This document shows positions 33,235-42,091 of a stretch of 42,216 nucleotides of DNA, piece by piece. The stretch is from positions 1-42,216 of the forward strand of contig NZ_LLZI01000248.1 of assembly GCF_001509485.1 (NCBI RefSeq), written 5' to 3'. Position numbers and translations under genes: made by a program. The stretch is from Streptomyces sp. NRRL F-4489. GTDB taxonomy: Bacteria > Actinomycetota > Actinomycetes > Streptomycetales > Streptomycetaceae. Numbering within the stretch: the stretch's first letter is position 1; the number at the start of each line of letters is the position of its first letter. Under the pieces are notes generated by a model. It did no database searches. It worked only from the letters and a program-made list of their open reading frames with translations, and had not been told where the DNA came from.

Positions 33235-33267
33235 ACGGGCCCGGGTCCCGCAGCGGCCCGGGCCCGT
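33235..33267 (+). terminator. second hairpin before the hexosaminidase gene
   Basis: Perfect 11-bp arms ACGGGCCCGGG and CCCGGGCCCGT around an 11-base loop. It may be a backup terminator. Confidence 0.5.
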
Positions 33268-33328
33268 CGCCGTCCCCGGCGCGCGCGGCGGGTTTCCCCC
33301 GGCGCCGCGGAGGTGAAGACTTCCGGGC

Positions 33329-34987
33329 GTGACAGATCTGGAGACCGTTCCCCACACGGGCCTGATCCCGGCACCGCTCAGCCGCGACGCGGACGGCGAG
33401 GGCACCGGGCGCAGGACCGTACGGCTCGGTGCGCAGACCGCGCTGGCCGCCGTCCCCGGCACCGAGGACACCGCCCGCTGGCTGCGCGCCACGCTCGGCG
33501 CCGCCTTCGCGCTGCCGCTGCCGCCCGGCTCCGCCGAGGCCCCGGACACCCTCGCGCTCGCCCTCGACCCGGCCCTCCCGCCGGAGGGCTACCGCCTCGA
33601 CGCCGACGCCCGCTGGGGCGTGCGCCTCACCGGCGGCGGCCCGGCCGGCGTCTTCTGGGCCGCGCAGACGCTCCGTCAGCTCCTCGGCCCGGACGCCTTC
33701 CGGCGCGCCCCGCTCGCCCCCGGCCGCGCCCCCGGGCTGCCGGAGCAGACCATCGAGGACGCGCCGCGCTTCGGCTGGCGCGGCCTGATGCTGGACGTCG
33801 CCCGGCACTTCCTGCCCAAGGACGGCGTCCTGCGCTATCTGGACCTGCTCGCCGCCCACAAGCTGAACGTGCTGCATCTGCACCTCACCGACGACCAGGG
33901 CTGGCGGATCGAGATCCGCCGCTACCCGGAGCTGACCGCGACCGGCGCCTGGCGCCGCCGCACCCGGCTCGGGCACCGCGACTCGCCGCTGTGGGACCCG
34001 CGCCCGCACGGCGGCTACTACACCCAGGACGATCTGCGCGAGATCGTCGCCTACGCCGCCGAGCGGCAGATCACCGTCGTCCCCGAGATCGATATCCCCG
34101 GGCACTCGCAGGCCGCCATCGCGGCATACCCGGAACTGGGCAACACCGACGTCATCGACACCACCTCCCTGGAGGTCTGGGACACCTGGGGCGTCAGTCC
34201 CAACGTACTGGCCCCCACTGACACCGCCCTCCGCTTCTACGAACACGTCCTGGAGGAAGTGCTCGCGCTCTTCCCCTCCCGCTTCGTGCACCTGGGCGGC
34301 GACGAGTGCCCCAAGGACCAGTGGCGGGCCTCGCCCACCGCCCGCGCCCGGATCGCCGAGCTGGGCGTGGACGGCGTGGACGGCCTGCAGAGCTGGTTCC
34401 TGCGCCACTTCGACCGCTGGCTCGCCGACCGCGGCCGGCGCCTCATCGGCTGGGACGAGATCCTCGAAGGCGGCCTGGCGGAGGGCGCGGCGGTCTCCTC
34501 CTGGCGCGGCTACGCGGGCGGTATCGCCGCCGCCAAGGCGGGCCACGACGTCGTCATGTGCCCCGAGCAGCACGTCTATCTGGACCACCGTCAGGACGCG
34601 GGCCCCGAGGAGCCGGTGCCGATCGGCTACGTCCGCACCCTGGAGGACGTCTACCGCTTCGAGCCGGTGCCCCCGGAACTGACGCGCGAACAGGCCGCGC
34701 GCGTCCTGGGCACGCAGGCCAACGCCTGGACCGAGGCGATGGACGGTCAGCAGCGCCTGGACTACCAGGTCTTCCCGCGGCTGGCCGCGTTCGCCGAGGT
34801 CGCCTGGTCCCGGCTGCCCGCCCCGGCCGCCCGCGACTACCAGGACTTCACCCGCCGGATGGCCGCCCACTACGCCCGCCTCGACGCCCTCGGCGTCGCC
34901 TACCGCCCGCCCGGCGGCCCGCTGCCCTGGCAGAAACGCCCCGGCATCCTCGGACGCCCCTTCGACGGGGCGCCCCCAAACGTGTGA
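33329..34987 (+). CDS. GH20 beta-N-acetylhexosaminidase, cytoplasmic
   Basis: A 552-residue glycosidase. The N-terminal GH20b domain (about 1-140) leads to the catalytic barrel. The catalytic pair is D325-E326 in HLGGDECPKDQW, the substrate-assisted mechanism motif of GH20 enzymes. Other conserved parts are FGWRGLMLDVARHFLP, LNVLHLHLTDDQGWRIEI, VPEIDIPGHSQAAIAAYPEL and GTQANAWTE. It releases terminal GlcNAc or GalNAc, here probably from imported chito-oligosaccharides or recycled wall fragments, because no signal peptide is present. The GTG at 33329 has GGAGGTG 13 bases upstream, slightly far, and an AAGACT box closer, so leaderless initiation is also possible. It is a single gene. Confidence 0.95.
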   Translation: MTDLETVPHTGLIPAPLSRDADGEGTGRRTVRLGAQTALAAVPGTEDTARWLRATLGAAFALPLPPGSAEAPDTLALALDPALPPEGYRLDADARWGVRLTGGGPAGVFWAAQTLRQLLGPDAFRRAPLAPGRAPGLPEQTIEDAPRFGWRGLMLDVARHFLPKDGVLRYLDLLAAHKLNVLHLHLTDDQGWRIEIRRYPELTATGAWRRRTRLGHRDSPLWDPRPHGGYYTQDDLREIVAYAAERQITVVPEIDIPGHSQAAIAAYPELGNTDVIDTTSLEVWDTWGVSPNVLAPTDTALRFYEHVLEEVLALFPSRFVHLGGDECPKDQWRASPTARARIAELGVDGVDGLQSWFLRHFDRWLADRGRRLIGWDEILEGGLAEGAAVSSWRGYAGGIAAAKAGHDVVMCPEQHVYLDHRQDAGPEEPVPIGYVRTLEDVYRFEPVPPELTREQAARVLGTQANAWTEAMDGQQRLDYQVFPRLAAFAEVAWSRLPAPAARDYQDFTRRMAAHYARLDALGVAYRPPGGPLPWQKRPGILGRPFDGAPPNV

Positions 34988-35219
34988 GCCCCCGCGCAAG
35001 GAGGGCGCCCGCCGGGCCGGTCCCTGGGACGGTGGTCCCCGTTCACCGGAACCGGCCGACGACCGCCGGAACGGCGCCCTCCGCGCGGACGGAACACCGC
35101 TTCGCGGCCCCTCGCGTACCGGGCCCGCGAAGATGTGCCAGAGTTGCCACGTCCGGGCCGTGAGCACGTACCGTACGGCGGAGCGGAACTGCCGGGACAC
35201 CGGGGAAGGGGCAGCTGGG

Positions 35220-36116
35220 TTGACCACGCACGCACCGCACGCGTCGCAATCGGTGACGTTGCCGGCCTCGCTCGACGAGGCGGTGGCGGCACTGACCGCC
35301 ATGCCCGCCGCCGTGCCCGTCGCGGGCGGCACGGACCTCATGGCGGCGGTCAACGCCGGACTCCTCAGACCCGCGGGCCTGGTGGGCCTCGGCCGGATCA
35401 GCGAGATCCGCGGCTGGCAGTACCTCGACGGCCACGCCCTGCTCGGCGCCGGCCTCACCCTCGCCCGTATGGGGCGCCCCGACTTCGCCGCCCTGATCCC
35501 CGGCCTGGCCGCCGCCGCCCGCGCGGCCGGCCCGCCGCAGATCCGCAACGCCGGGACGCTCGGCGGCAACATCGTCACCTGCGCTCCCACGGGCGACACC
35601 CTTCCGGTGCTCGCCGCCCTGGAGGCCACGGTGATCGTCGCCGGCCCCGGGGGCGCCCGCCGTGAGATCCCGGTCAGCCACCTGCTGACCGGCCGCGAGA
35701 TGCTGCGCCCCGGTGAACTCGTCGGCTTCGTCCGGGTACCGCTGCTGCACGCCCCGCAGACCTTCCTGAAGGCCACCGGCCGCACCGGCCCCGGCCGCGC
35801 CACCGCCTCCGTCGCGCTGGTCCTGGACCCGGCGCGGCGCGCGGTGCGCTGCGCGGTCGGCGCGGTCGCCGCGATGCCGCTGCGGCCCCTGGAGGCCGAG
35901 CAGTGGGTGGCCTCGCTCATCGACTGGGACGGCGAACGCGGCCTGGTCCCCGAGGCGCTGGCCGCCTTCGGCGACTACGTGGCCGCCGCCTGCATCCCCG
36001 ACCCGGCGCCGCCCGCGGACGGTTCCGAACCGGTGACCCTGCCGCCCGCCGCGCTGCACCTGCGCCGTACGGTGGCAGCCCTGGCCCGCCGCGCACTTGG
36101 GAGGGCGCTCTCATGA
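35220..36116 (+). CDS. FAD-binding subunit of a xanthine dehydrogenase-family oxidoreductase
   Basis: A 298-residue medium subunit. The FAD pyrophosphate site is AGGTDLMAAVNAG (about residues 34-46), and the second FAD motif is IRNAGTLGGNIVTCAPTGDTLPVL (about 105-128). The C-terminal domain follows with ATASVALVLD. It would pass electrons from the Fe-S clusters to an acceptor. The TTG at 35220 gives the usual start TTHAPHASQSVTLPASLDEAV, with AAGGGG upstream. An in-frame GTG at 35160 would add twenty residues of unusual composition. Its stop overlaps the next gene's ATG (ATGA), so the three-gene operon is translationally coupled. Substrate unknown. Confidence 0.93.
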   Translation: MTTHAPHASQSVTLPASLDEAVAALTAMPAAVPVAGGTDLMAAVNAGLLRPAGLVGLGRISEIRGWQYLDGHALLGAGLTLARMGRPDFAALIPGLAAAARAAGPPQIRNAGTLGGNIVTCAPTGDTLPVLAALEATVIVAGPGGARREIPVSHLLTGREMLRPGELVGFVRVPLLHAPQTFLKATGRTGPGRATASVALVLDPARRAVRCAVGAVAAMPLRPLEAEQWVASLIDWDGERGLVPEALAAFGDYVAAACIPDPAPPADGSEPVTLPPAALHLRRTVAALARRALGRALS

Positions 36117-38665
36117 GTGACGCCGACAACCGCCGACCGCAGCAGCCGCACCCCGAGCAGGGCTGGCAGCCGCTGCCGCAGGGCGGCGAGTACGAGTCGG
36201 AGGCGACCGCCTTCGTCCAGCTCCCCGAGGGCTTCACCACCGGGGCGTACGGCGCCGGTTACGGCACCCCGGGCGCGGACCCGCTCGCCGCCCCCGGCCA
36301 CGGCTACACCCCGCCCGCCTCGTTCCCCGCGCACCCCGCGCCCCCGGTACCGGGCGCGGCCACCGACCCGGCGGCCACGGGGCACTGGACCATGCCGTTC
36401 GCCGGCCCGAACGACGGGTACGCGGACCCGGCGGCGGGCTACGGGGCGCACGGGGGCCCTGGAGGCCACGGGGATCACGGGGGGCAGCACGGCGCGGTCG
36501 GCGCCCACCAGGACCCGCACCAGGGGGGCGCGCATCAGGGTGCGCACCAGGACATGCCGCACCAGGACGTGCCGCACCAGGGTGGCCACCACCAAGGCGC
36601 CCCGCACCAGGACGCGTCCGGCTACCAGGCCAACGCCCCCGAGGGCGGCCGGCCGTGGGGCGGCGAGCAGGTGCACTGGCCGGTCGCGGGCAGCCCGGAG
36701 GCGGCCGCCGGCGCGTGGGCGGTCCCGGCGGCGGACGACGTCCTGGAGGAGTCCGGCGAATACCTGGTCGGCGACGACCGGCTGCCCGGCCACGGCGGCG
36801 CCTCGATCTACGCGGATGGCGGCTACCCCGCCCCGGCCTACGAGGGCGGCGCGCCCGCGTCCGGCCCCGGGGAGGCCGGCGCCACCGGCCACTGGAACTT
36901 CACCGCCGGCCTCGACGCCACCGGGGGGAACGCCGGGGCTGTCGGGGCTCACGGGGCCGTAGGCGCTGATGGCGCTGCCGGGTTGGCCGGCACCGCCGCC
37001 GACCCCGGAGTCGGCGCGGGTCCGGAGGGTCACGGGGGCGCTGCCGAGGAGCCGTACCACCAGGCGCCCGCGGACGACCCGTACGGGCACGGTGCCGGCG
37101 CGCACGATGCCGGTACGGGGGCGGCGACCGGCCACTGGTCGCTGCCCGCCGACGCGCTGGCCCAGTGGCCGCCGGCCGCCCCGGAGACGGCCCACGGGAC
37201 GGGCCAGGAGGTGCCCGCCCCCGGGGGCGCGGACACCTGGTCGGTCCCGGTGGTCGAGGGCGAACACCCCGACCTGACAGGGCAGTTCGCGGCGGACGCG
37301 TTCACGGGCGGCGGGGGCCAGGGGGCCGCCGGGGACGGTACGGAGGCGGCTGCCGCGGGCGCCGTTCCGGAGGCCGGTGTTCCGGACGCCGGCGCGCGCG
37401 TCGCTGAGACCGGTGCCGCGGTGGACGCCGGGGCGCCCGGCGAGCACGAACCTGCCGCGCCCGCCGAGCACCCCGCCCCTGCCGCCGAGCACCCCGCGCC
37501 CGCGGCGCACCCGGCTCCGGCTCCGTCCGAGGCGGAGACCGCCGTGGACGCGGGAGCGGGCCCGGACGCGTACGCGGAAGCCGGGGCCGCGGGCGGAGCG
37601 CACACCCCCGGGGACCAGCAGGCGTACGACCAGCACGTACCCGACCAGCACGTGAGCGGCGAACCGTACGCGCCCGAGGGGCTGTCCGGGGCGGAGGCCG
37701 GGGCCGAGCCCGGGACCGAGGGCCCGTCCGGCGACCGCGAGCCGGCCGAGGCCGTGAGCGCCTCCGGCACGTCCCCCGAGGCCCCCCAGGCCCCGCACGC
37801 GGACCGGCCGGAGGAGCCCGGTACTCCCGGCCCGGCCCCGGCCGCCGAGCCCGGCACAGCCCCCGCCACGGCCGGCACGGACCCTGGCACGGGCACGGGC
37901 ACCGACCCCGGCCCGGCCCCCGGCGCGCCCGCCGCCCCGGCCGCCACCGAGGAGCCGGCGCCCTCCAGCGGCGCCACGCCCCCCGGACCGGCCCCCGAGG
38001 CGACCCCGGAGGCCGACCCGGCCCCCGCCGTCCCCGACAGCCACGACGAACACCCCTCCGCGTCCTACGTGCTGCGCGTCAACGGCGCCGACCGCCCGGT
38101 CACCGACGCCTGGATCGGCGAGTCGCTGCTGTACGTGCTGCGCGAACGGCTCGGCCTGGCCGGGGCCAAGGACGGCTGCTCCCAGGGGGAGTGCGGGGCC
38201 TGCTCGGTCCAGGTGGACGGGCGGCTGGTCGCGTCCTGCCTGGTGCCCGCCGCCACCGCGGCCGGCAGCGAGGTCCGCACCGTCGAGGGGCTGGCGCGCG
38301 ACGGCGTGCCCTCCGACGTCCAGCGGGCGCTCGCCGCCTCCGGGGCGGTGCAGTGCGGCTTCTGCGTCCCCGGTATGGCGATGACCGTCCACGACCTCCT
38401 GGAGGGCAACCACGCCCCCACCGAGCTGGAGACCCGCAAGGCGCTCTGCGGCAACCTCTGCCGCTGCTCCGGCTACCGGGGCGTCCTGGACGCCGTCGCC
38501 GAGGTCGTCAGGTCCCGTTCCGAGGCCGCCGGGCAGGACACCGCCGGGCCGGACGCCGCCGGGGAGCCGGACGGCACCGCCCGCATCCCCCACCAGGCGG
38601 GTCCCGCCGACCCGGTGGACGGGGCACCGCACAACCAGGACGCGCAGCCGGGGGGCACCGGATGA
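36113..38665 (+). CDS. 2Fe-2S subunit with a giant disordered N-terminal extension
   Basis: An 850-residue protein whose catalytic part is only the last 200 residues. From about residue 650 it is a normal two-cluster small subunit: C689, C694, C697, C709 for the plant-type cluster (DGCSQGECGACSVQ) and C748, C751, C783, C785 for the helical cluster (QCGFC, LCGNLCRC). Family members are usually 160-200 residues. The first 645 residues are Pro/Ala/Gly/Glu-rich. They contain an His-Gln stretch (about 132-167), recurrent ATGHW motifs followed by T, N or S, and AEHPAP repeats. Shorter extensions of similar style occur in other Streptomyces as I recall. The ATG at 36113 overlaps the FAD gene stop. 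Confidence 0.92.
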   Translation: MSDADNRRPQQPHPEQGWQPLPQGGEYESEATAFVQLPEGFTTGAYGAGYGTPGADPLAAPGHGYTPPASFPAHPAPPVPGAATDPAATGHWTMPFAGPNDGYADPAAGYGAHGGPGGHGDHGGQHGAVGAHQDPHQGGAHQGAHQDMPHQDVPHQGGHHQGAPHQDASGYQANAPEGGRPWGGEQVHWPVAGSPEAAAGAWAVPAADDVLEESGEYLVGDDRLPGHGGASIYADGGYPAPAYEGGAPASGPGEAGATGHWNFTAGLDATGGNAGAVGAHGAVGADGAAGLAGTAADPGVGAGPEGHGGAAEEPYHQAPADDPYGHGAGAHDAGTGAATGHWSLPADALAQWPPAAPETAHGTGQEVPAPGGADTWSVPVVEGEHPDLTGQFAADAFTGGGGQGAAGDGTEAAAAGAVPEAGVPDAGARVAETGAAVDAGAPGEHEPAAPAEHPAPAAEHPAPAAHPAPAPSEAETAVDAGAGPDAYAEAGAAGGAHTPGDQQAYDQHVPDQHVSGEPYAPEGLSGAEAGAEPGTEGPSGDREPAEAVSASGTSPEAPQAPHADRPEEPGTPGPAPAAEPGTAPATAGTDPGTGTGTDPGPAPGAPAAPAATEEPAPSSGATPPGPAPEATPEADPAPAVPDSHDEHPSASYVLRVNGADRPVTDAWIGESLLYVLRERLGLAGAKDGCSQGECGACSVQVDGRLVASCLVPAATAAGSEVRTVEGLARDGVPSDVQRALAASGAVQCGFCVPGMAMTVHDLLEGNHAPTELETRKALCGNLCRCSGYRGVLDAVAEVVRSRSEAAGQDTAGPDAAGEPDGTARIPHQAGPADPVDGAPHNQDAQPGGTG

Positions 38666-38733
38666 GCGAGCGATACAGCGTCAGGCGCGCGCCTCGCACG
38701 GGCGGGCGTGAGCGAAGCGAGGTCTGGGCATGA
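38662..38733 (+). CDS. possible 23-residue coupling ORF between Fe-S and Mo subunit genes
   Basis: The frame MSERYSVRRAPRTGGRERS... starts at an ATGA overlapping the Fe-S stop and ends in TGA overlapping the next ATG, again as ATGA. It exactly fills the gap. It could let ribosomes pass from one subunit gene to the next. The DNA carries a degenerate repeat (TGAGCGAgCGA / TGAGCGAaGCGA), so it may equally be a noncoding insertion. No known peptide is recognised. Confidence 0.3.
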   Translation: MSERYSVRRAPRTGGRERSEVWA

Positions 38734-41060
38734 CCGGCACGACCGACGGCGCCGCCGTCACCGCGACGCCCGCGGCGGGCGTCCCGATCCCCGACGAGCC
38801 GCCGGCGCACGGGCTGGGGGCCTCCCTCCCGGCCGCCGACGCGGCCGCGAAGACCCAGGGCACCTTCCCGTACGCCGCCGACCTGTGGGCCGAGGGCCTG
38901 CTGTGGGCGGCGGTGCTGCGCTCCCCGCACCCCCGGGCGCGGATCCGTTCCGTGGACACCCGGCACGCCACCGAGATGCCCGGGGTGCGTGCCGTCGTCA
39001 CCCATGAGGACGTGCCCGGCGACCGGGGTTACGGGCGGGGCACCGCCGACCGGCCCGTCTTCGCCAAGGACGAGGTCCGCTACCACGGCGAGCCGATCGC
39101 CGCGGTGGCCGCCGACCACCCCGACACCGCCCGGCTGGCCGCCGCCGCCATCGTGGTCGAGTACGAGGTCCTGGAGGCCGTCACCGACCCCCAGCTGGCC
39201 TTCGAGGCCGAGCCGCTGCACCCGGACGGCAACCTCATCCGGCACATCCCGCTCCGCTTCGGCGACGCGGAGGCGGTCGGCGAGGTGATGGTCGAGGGGT
39301 TCTACCGGATCGGCCGCCAGGACCCGGCGCCCATCGGGGCGGAGGCCGGGCTCGCCGTGCCGCGCCCCGACGGCGGGGTGGAGATCTACACCGCGTCCAC
39401 CGACCCGCACGCCGACCGCGACCTGGCCGCCGCGTCCTTCGGGCTGGCGCCCGAGCAGGTCAAGGTCGTGGTGACCGGTGTGCCCGGCGCCACCGGGGAC
39501 CGCGAGGACCCCGGCATCCAGTTGTCCCTGGGCCTGCTCGCGCTCCGTACGGGGTGCCCGGTCAAACTGGCCGCCACCCGGGAGGAGTCCTTCCTCGCCC
39601 ACACCCACCGCCACCCCACGCTGCTGCGCTACCGCCACCACGCCGACGCCGACGGCCGGCTGGTCAAGGTGGAGGCGCAGATCCTGATGGACGCCGGGGC
39701 CTACGCGGACACCTCCGCCGAGGCGCTGGCCGCGGCCGTCTCGTTCGCCTGCGGCCCGTACGTCGTCCCGCACGCCGTCGTCGAGGGCTGGGCGGTGCGC
39801 ACCAACAACCCGCCGTCCGGCCACATGCGGGGCGAGGGCGCGCTCCAGGTCTGCGCCGCGTACGAGGGCCAGATGGACAAGCTCGCCGCCCAGCTGGGCC
39901 TGGAGCCGGACGAGATCCGCCGGCGCAACGTCATGGCCACCGGCGACCTGCTGCCCACCGGGCAGACCGTCACCTGCCCCGCCCCGGTTGCCGAGCTGCT
40001 GCGCGCGGTCACCGAGGCGCCGCTGCCGGAGCTGCCCAAGGACACCCCCGAGGCGGAGTGGCTGCTCCCGGGCGGCCCCGAGGGCGCCGGCGAGCCGGGC
40101 GCGGTGCGGCGCGGGGTCGGCTACGCCCTGGGCATGGTGCACATGCTCGGCGCCGAGGGCACCGACGAGGTGTCCACCGCGACGGTCAAGGTCAGCGGGT
40201 CGGTCGCCACCGTCATCTGCGCGGCGGTGGACACCGGTTCCGGGTTCGCCACGCTGGCGCGGCAGATCGTCCAGGAGACGCTGGGCGTCGAGGAGGTGCA
40301 CGTCGCGGGCGTGGACACCGACCAGCCGCCGGCCGGCCGGGCCTGCCACGGCCGGCACACCTGGGTCTCCGGGGGCGCCGTGGAGCGGGCCGCCAAGATG
40401 GTCCGCACCCAGCTGCTCCAGCCGCTGGCCCACAAGTTCGGGATGTCCACCGAGCTGCTCCAGATCGCCGACGGCAAGATCACGTCGTACGACGGGGTGC
40501 TGAGCACCACGGTCGCCGAGGCGCTGGACGGCAAGGAGCTGTGGGCCACCGCGCAGTGCCGGCCGCACCCGACCGAACCGCTCGACGACACCGGCCAGGG
40601 CGACGCGTTCGTCGGCCTCGCCTTCTGCGCGATCCGCTGCGTCGCCGACGTGGACATCGAGCTGGGCACCGTCCGGGTGGTGGAGATGGCCGTCGCGCAG
40701 GACGTCGGCCGCGTGCTCAACCCGCGCCAGCTGCGCGCCCGCATCGAGGCCGGGGTCACCCAGGGCCTGGGCGCCGCGCTGATGGAGAACCTCCGGACCA
40801 CCCGCGGTCAGGTCCGCCACCCGGACCTCACCGGCTACCCCCTGCCGACCGCGCTCGACGCCCCCGACATCCGGATCGTCAAGCTGATCGAGGAACGCGA
40901 CGTGGTCGCCCCCTTCGGCGCCAAGGCCGCCAGCGCCGTCCCGGTCGTCACCGCCCCGGCCGCCGTGGCCTCCGCCGTCCGCGCCGCCACCGGCCGCCCC
41001 ATCGGCCGCCTCCCCATCCGCCCCCAAGCCGCCGTCGCCCAACCCCTCCCCACGCCCTGA
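38730..41060 (+). CDS. molybdopterin-type large subunit homologue lacking hallmark active-site residues
   Basis: A 776-residue protein with the overall fold of XdhB/CoxL: the a/b hammerhead domain (residues 35-145) then two Mo-binding domains. RGEGALQ (367-373) fits the RGxGxxQ element. Three other hallmarks are changed. The glycine-rich GGGFGGKE loop is GVPGATGDRED (250-260). The GQG motif is GSG (503-505). The C-terminal GAKGVGE motif, whose Glu is the catalytic base in this family, reads GAKAASA with alanine at 736. The partner subunits look intact. It may be a non-catalytic scaffold, or use another chemistry. Loss in a single strain is unlikely, as the frame is perfectly maintained. The ATG at 38730 follows a 23-codon frame. 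Confidence 0.9.
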   Translation: MTGTTDGAAVTATPAAGVPIPDEPPAHGLGASLPAADAAAKTQGTFPYAADLWAEGLLWAAVLRSPHPRARIRSVDTRHATEMPGVRAVVTHEDVPGDRGYGRGTADRPVFAKDEVRYHGEPIAAVAADHPDTARLAAAAIVVEYEVLEAVTDPQLAFEAEPLHPDGNLIRHIPLRFGDAEAVGEVMVEGFYRIGRQDPAPIGAEAGLAVPRPDGGVEIYTASTDPHADRDLAAASFGLAPEQVKVVVTGVPGATGDREDPGIQLSLGLLALRTGCPVKLAATREESFLAHTHRHPTLLRYRHHADADGRLVKVEAQILMDAGAYADTSAEALAAAVSFACGPYVVPHAVVEGWAVRTNNPPSGHMRGEGALQVCAAYEGQMDKLAAQLGLEPDEIRRRNVMATGDLLPTGQTVTCPAPVAELLRAVTEAPLPELPKDTPEAEWLLPGGPEGAGEPGAVRRGVGYALGMVHMLGAEGTDEVSTATVKVSGSVATVICAAVDTGSGFATLARQIVQETLGVEEVHVAGVDTDQPPAGRACHGRHTWVSGGAVERAAKMVRTQLLQPLAHKFGMSTELLQIADGKITSYDGVLSTTVAEALDGKELWATAQCRPHPTEPLDDTGQGDAFVGLAFCAIRCVADVDIELGTVRVVEMAVAQDVGRVLNPRQLRARIEAGVTQGLGAALMENLRTTRGQVRHPDLTGYPLPTALDAPDIRIVKLIEERDVVAPFGAKAASAVPVVTAPAAVASAVRAATGRPIGRLPIRPQAAVAQPLPTP

Positions 41061-41257
41061 CCTGCCCCTTCACCCTCCGTAACGCCCATTGTCAGACCCG
41101 TCACGTACCGTGATTTCCCACGCGTCATTCCGACGCACAGCCGGCCCGACAACGCCCGGCGGAGACAACGGCGAAAACGCCGGCGGCCCACCACCGCCGG
41201 CGGGACGGGGGGATCACCATGCACACCGCAACGCACCGGGGAAGCAGGCGAGTTGCG

Positions 41258-42025
41258 TCACACGGGCTCGCCTTGCCCGATCGGCCGGCGCCACCATTCC
41301 GTGGACTTGAAGCAGCCCATCAGCCAGTGCGCTTCCGCCTCGTCGAGGATGGCATCGCCGATCAACGGGATCGGCTTGAAGCGGAGCATCCCCTCCCGGA
41401 TAGCCAGTGGTTCCCAGTCCATGTCGTGGTGGAGCAGCGTCGCGTGCTGCTCCCCGCGGCGCTGCCAGAAGACCATGGGTTCGCCGACCTCGTTCTCGAA
41501 GGGTTTGACGATGTCGTCCGGGGCGAACTCGACACCGGCCATATCCGCCCATCTGCCGACCCCCTCGCGCTCCCACGCCAGGTAGCGCCGCATGTCCTGG
41601 ACGAACGCGTCGATGCCGGCATCGTCCAGCCGCGACTCCCGGGAGACGACGATCGACTTCACCGCCTTGCGCAGCGCCCTGGCCCGGCGCAGCTGACGGG
41701 TGGCGTTGGCCCAGAAGAGCCCGCCGCGTTCGGGATCGTGGACGACGCAGAGCACGGGGATGCTGCCGTCGCGCCAGTTGCCCCCGTGATCGCCGACCGG
41801 TACGCGGTGCCCGCGCCTGGTCCGGGTCGAGACTCCGCCCTTCACCTGCACGGCCACGGAATCCTCCGTCCGCAGGCCGTCCCGGACGAACGTGACGTGC
41901 AGGTCCTCGCCGTGGTCGTTGCCGCCGTCGATCTCCTGCACGATGTGGCCGTGCCGCTCCAGCAGTCCGCGCACTGCGTTCACCGCCATACGTCCTATGC
42001 GCCGGCTTTCCGGCACTTTCGGCAT
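41258..42025 (-). CDS. DUF4365 protein, PD-(D/E)XK nuclease-like
   Basis: A 255-residue protein. The N-terminal half fits DUF4365: AVNAVRGLLERHGHIVQEIDGGNDHGEDLHV, then VAVQVKGG. This gives the D...QVK pattern of PD-(D/E)XK nuclease folds, with D in GEDL and K in QVKGG. The C-terminal half has no assignment but contains several Trp residues. The ATG at 42025 has a GGGGGGCGGA ribosome-binding site. GC content looks lower than the neighbours and several rarer codons occur, which suggests transfer. It lies directly after the 3' end of tRNA-Cys and has no partner gene within the window. DUF4365 proteins occur in defence and phage contexts, but the role here is unknown. Confidence 0.8.
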   Translation of the reverse strand: MPKVPESRRIGRMAVNAVRGLLERHGHIVQEIDGGNDHGEDLHVTFVRDGLRTEDSVAVQVKGGVSTRTRRGHRVPVGDHGGNWRDGSIPVLCVVHDPERGGLFWANATRQLRRARALRKAVKSIVVSRESRLDDAGIDAFVQDMRRYLAWEREGVGRWADMAGVEFAPDDIVKPFENEVGEPMVFWQRRGEQHATLLHHDMDWEPLAIREGMLRFKPIPLIGDAILDEAEAHWLMGCFKSTEWWRRPIGQGEPV

Positions 42026-42091
42026 TCCGCCCCCCTCACGATGGATGGGGGACAGATTATGGCCAGCCGCGGACACGCCGGCTGTCGTCAG

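Noticed and set aside
42064..42084. CAGCCG/CGGCTG inverted repeat between DUF4365 and tRNA-Cys as a tRNA terminator or attachment core
   Set aside because: Six-base arms are too short in this base composition, and no second copy of the tRNA end was found.
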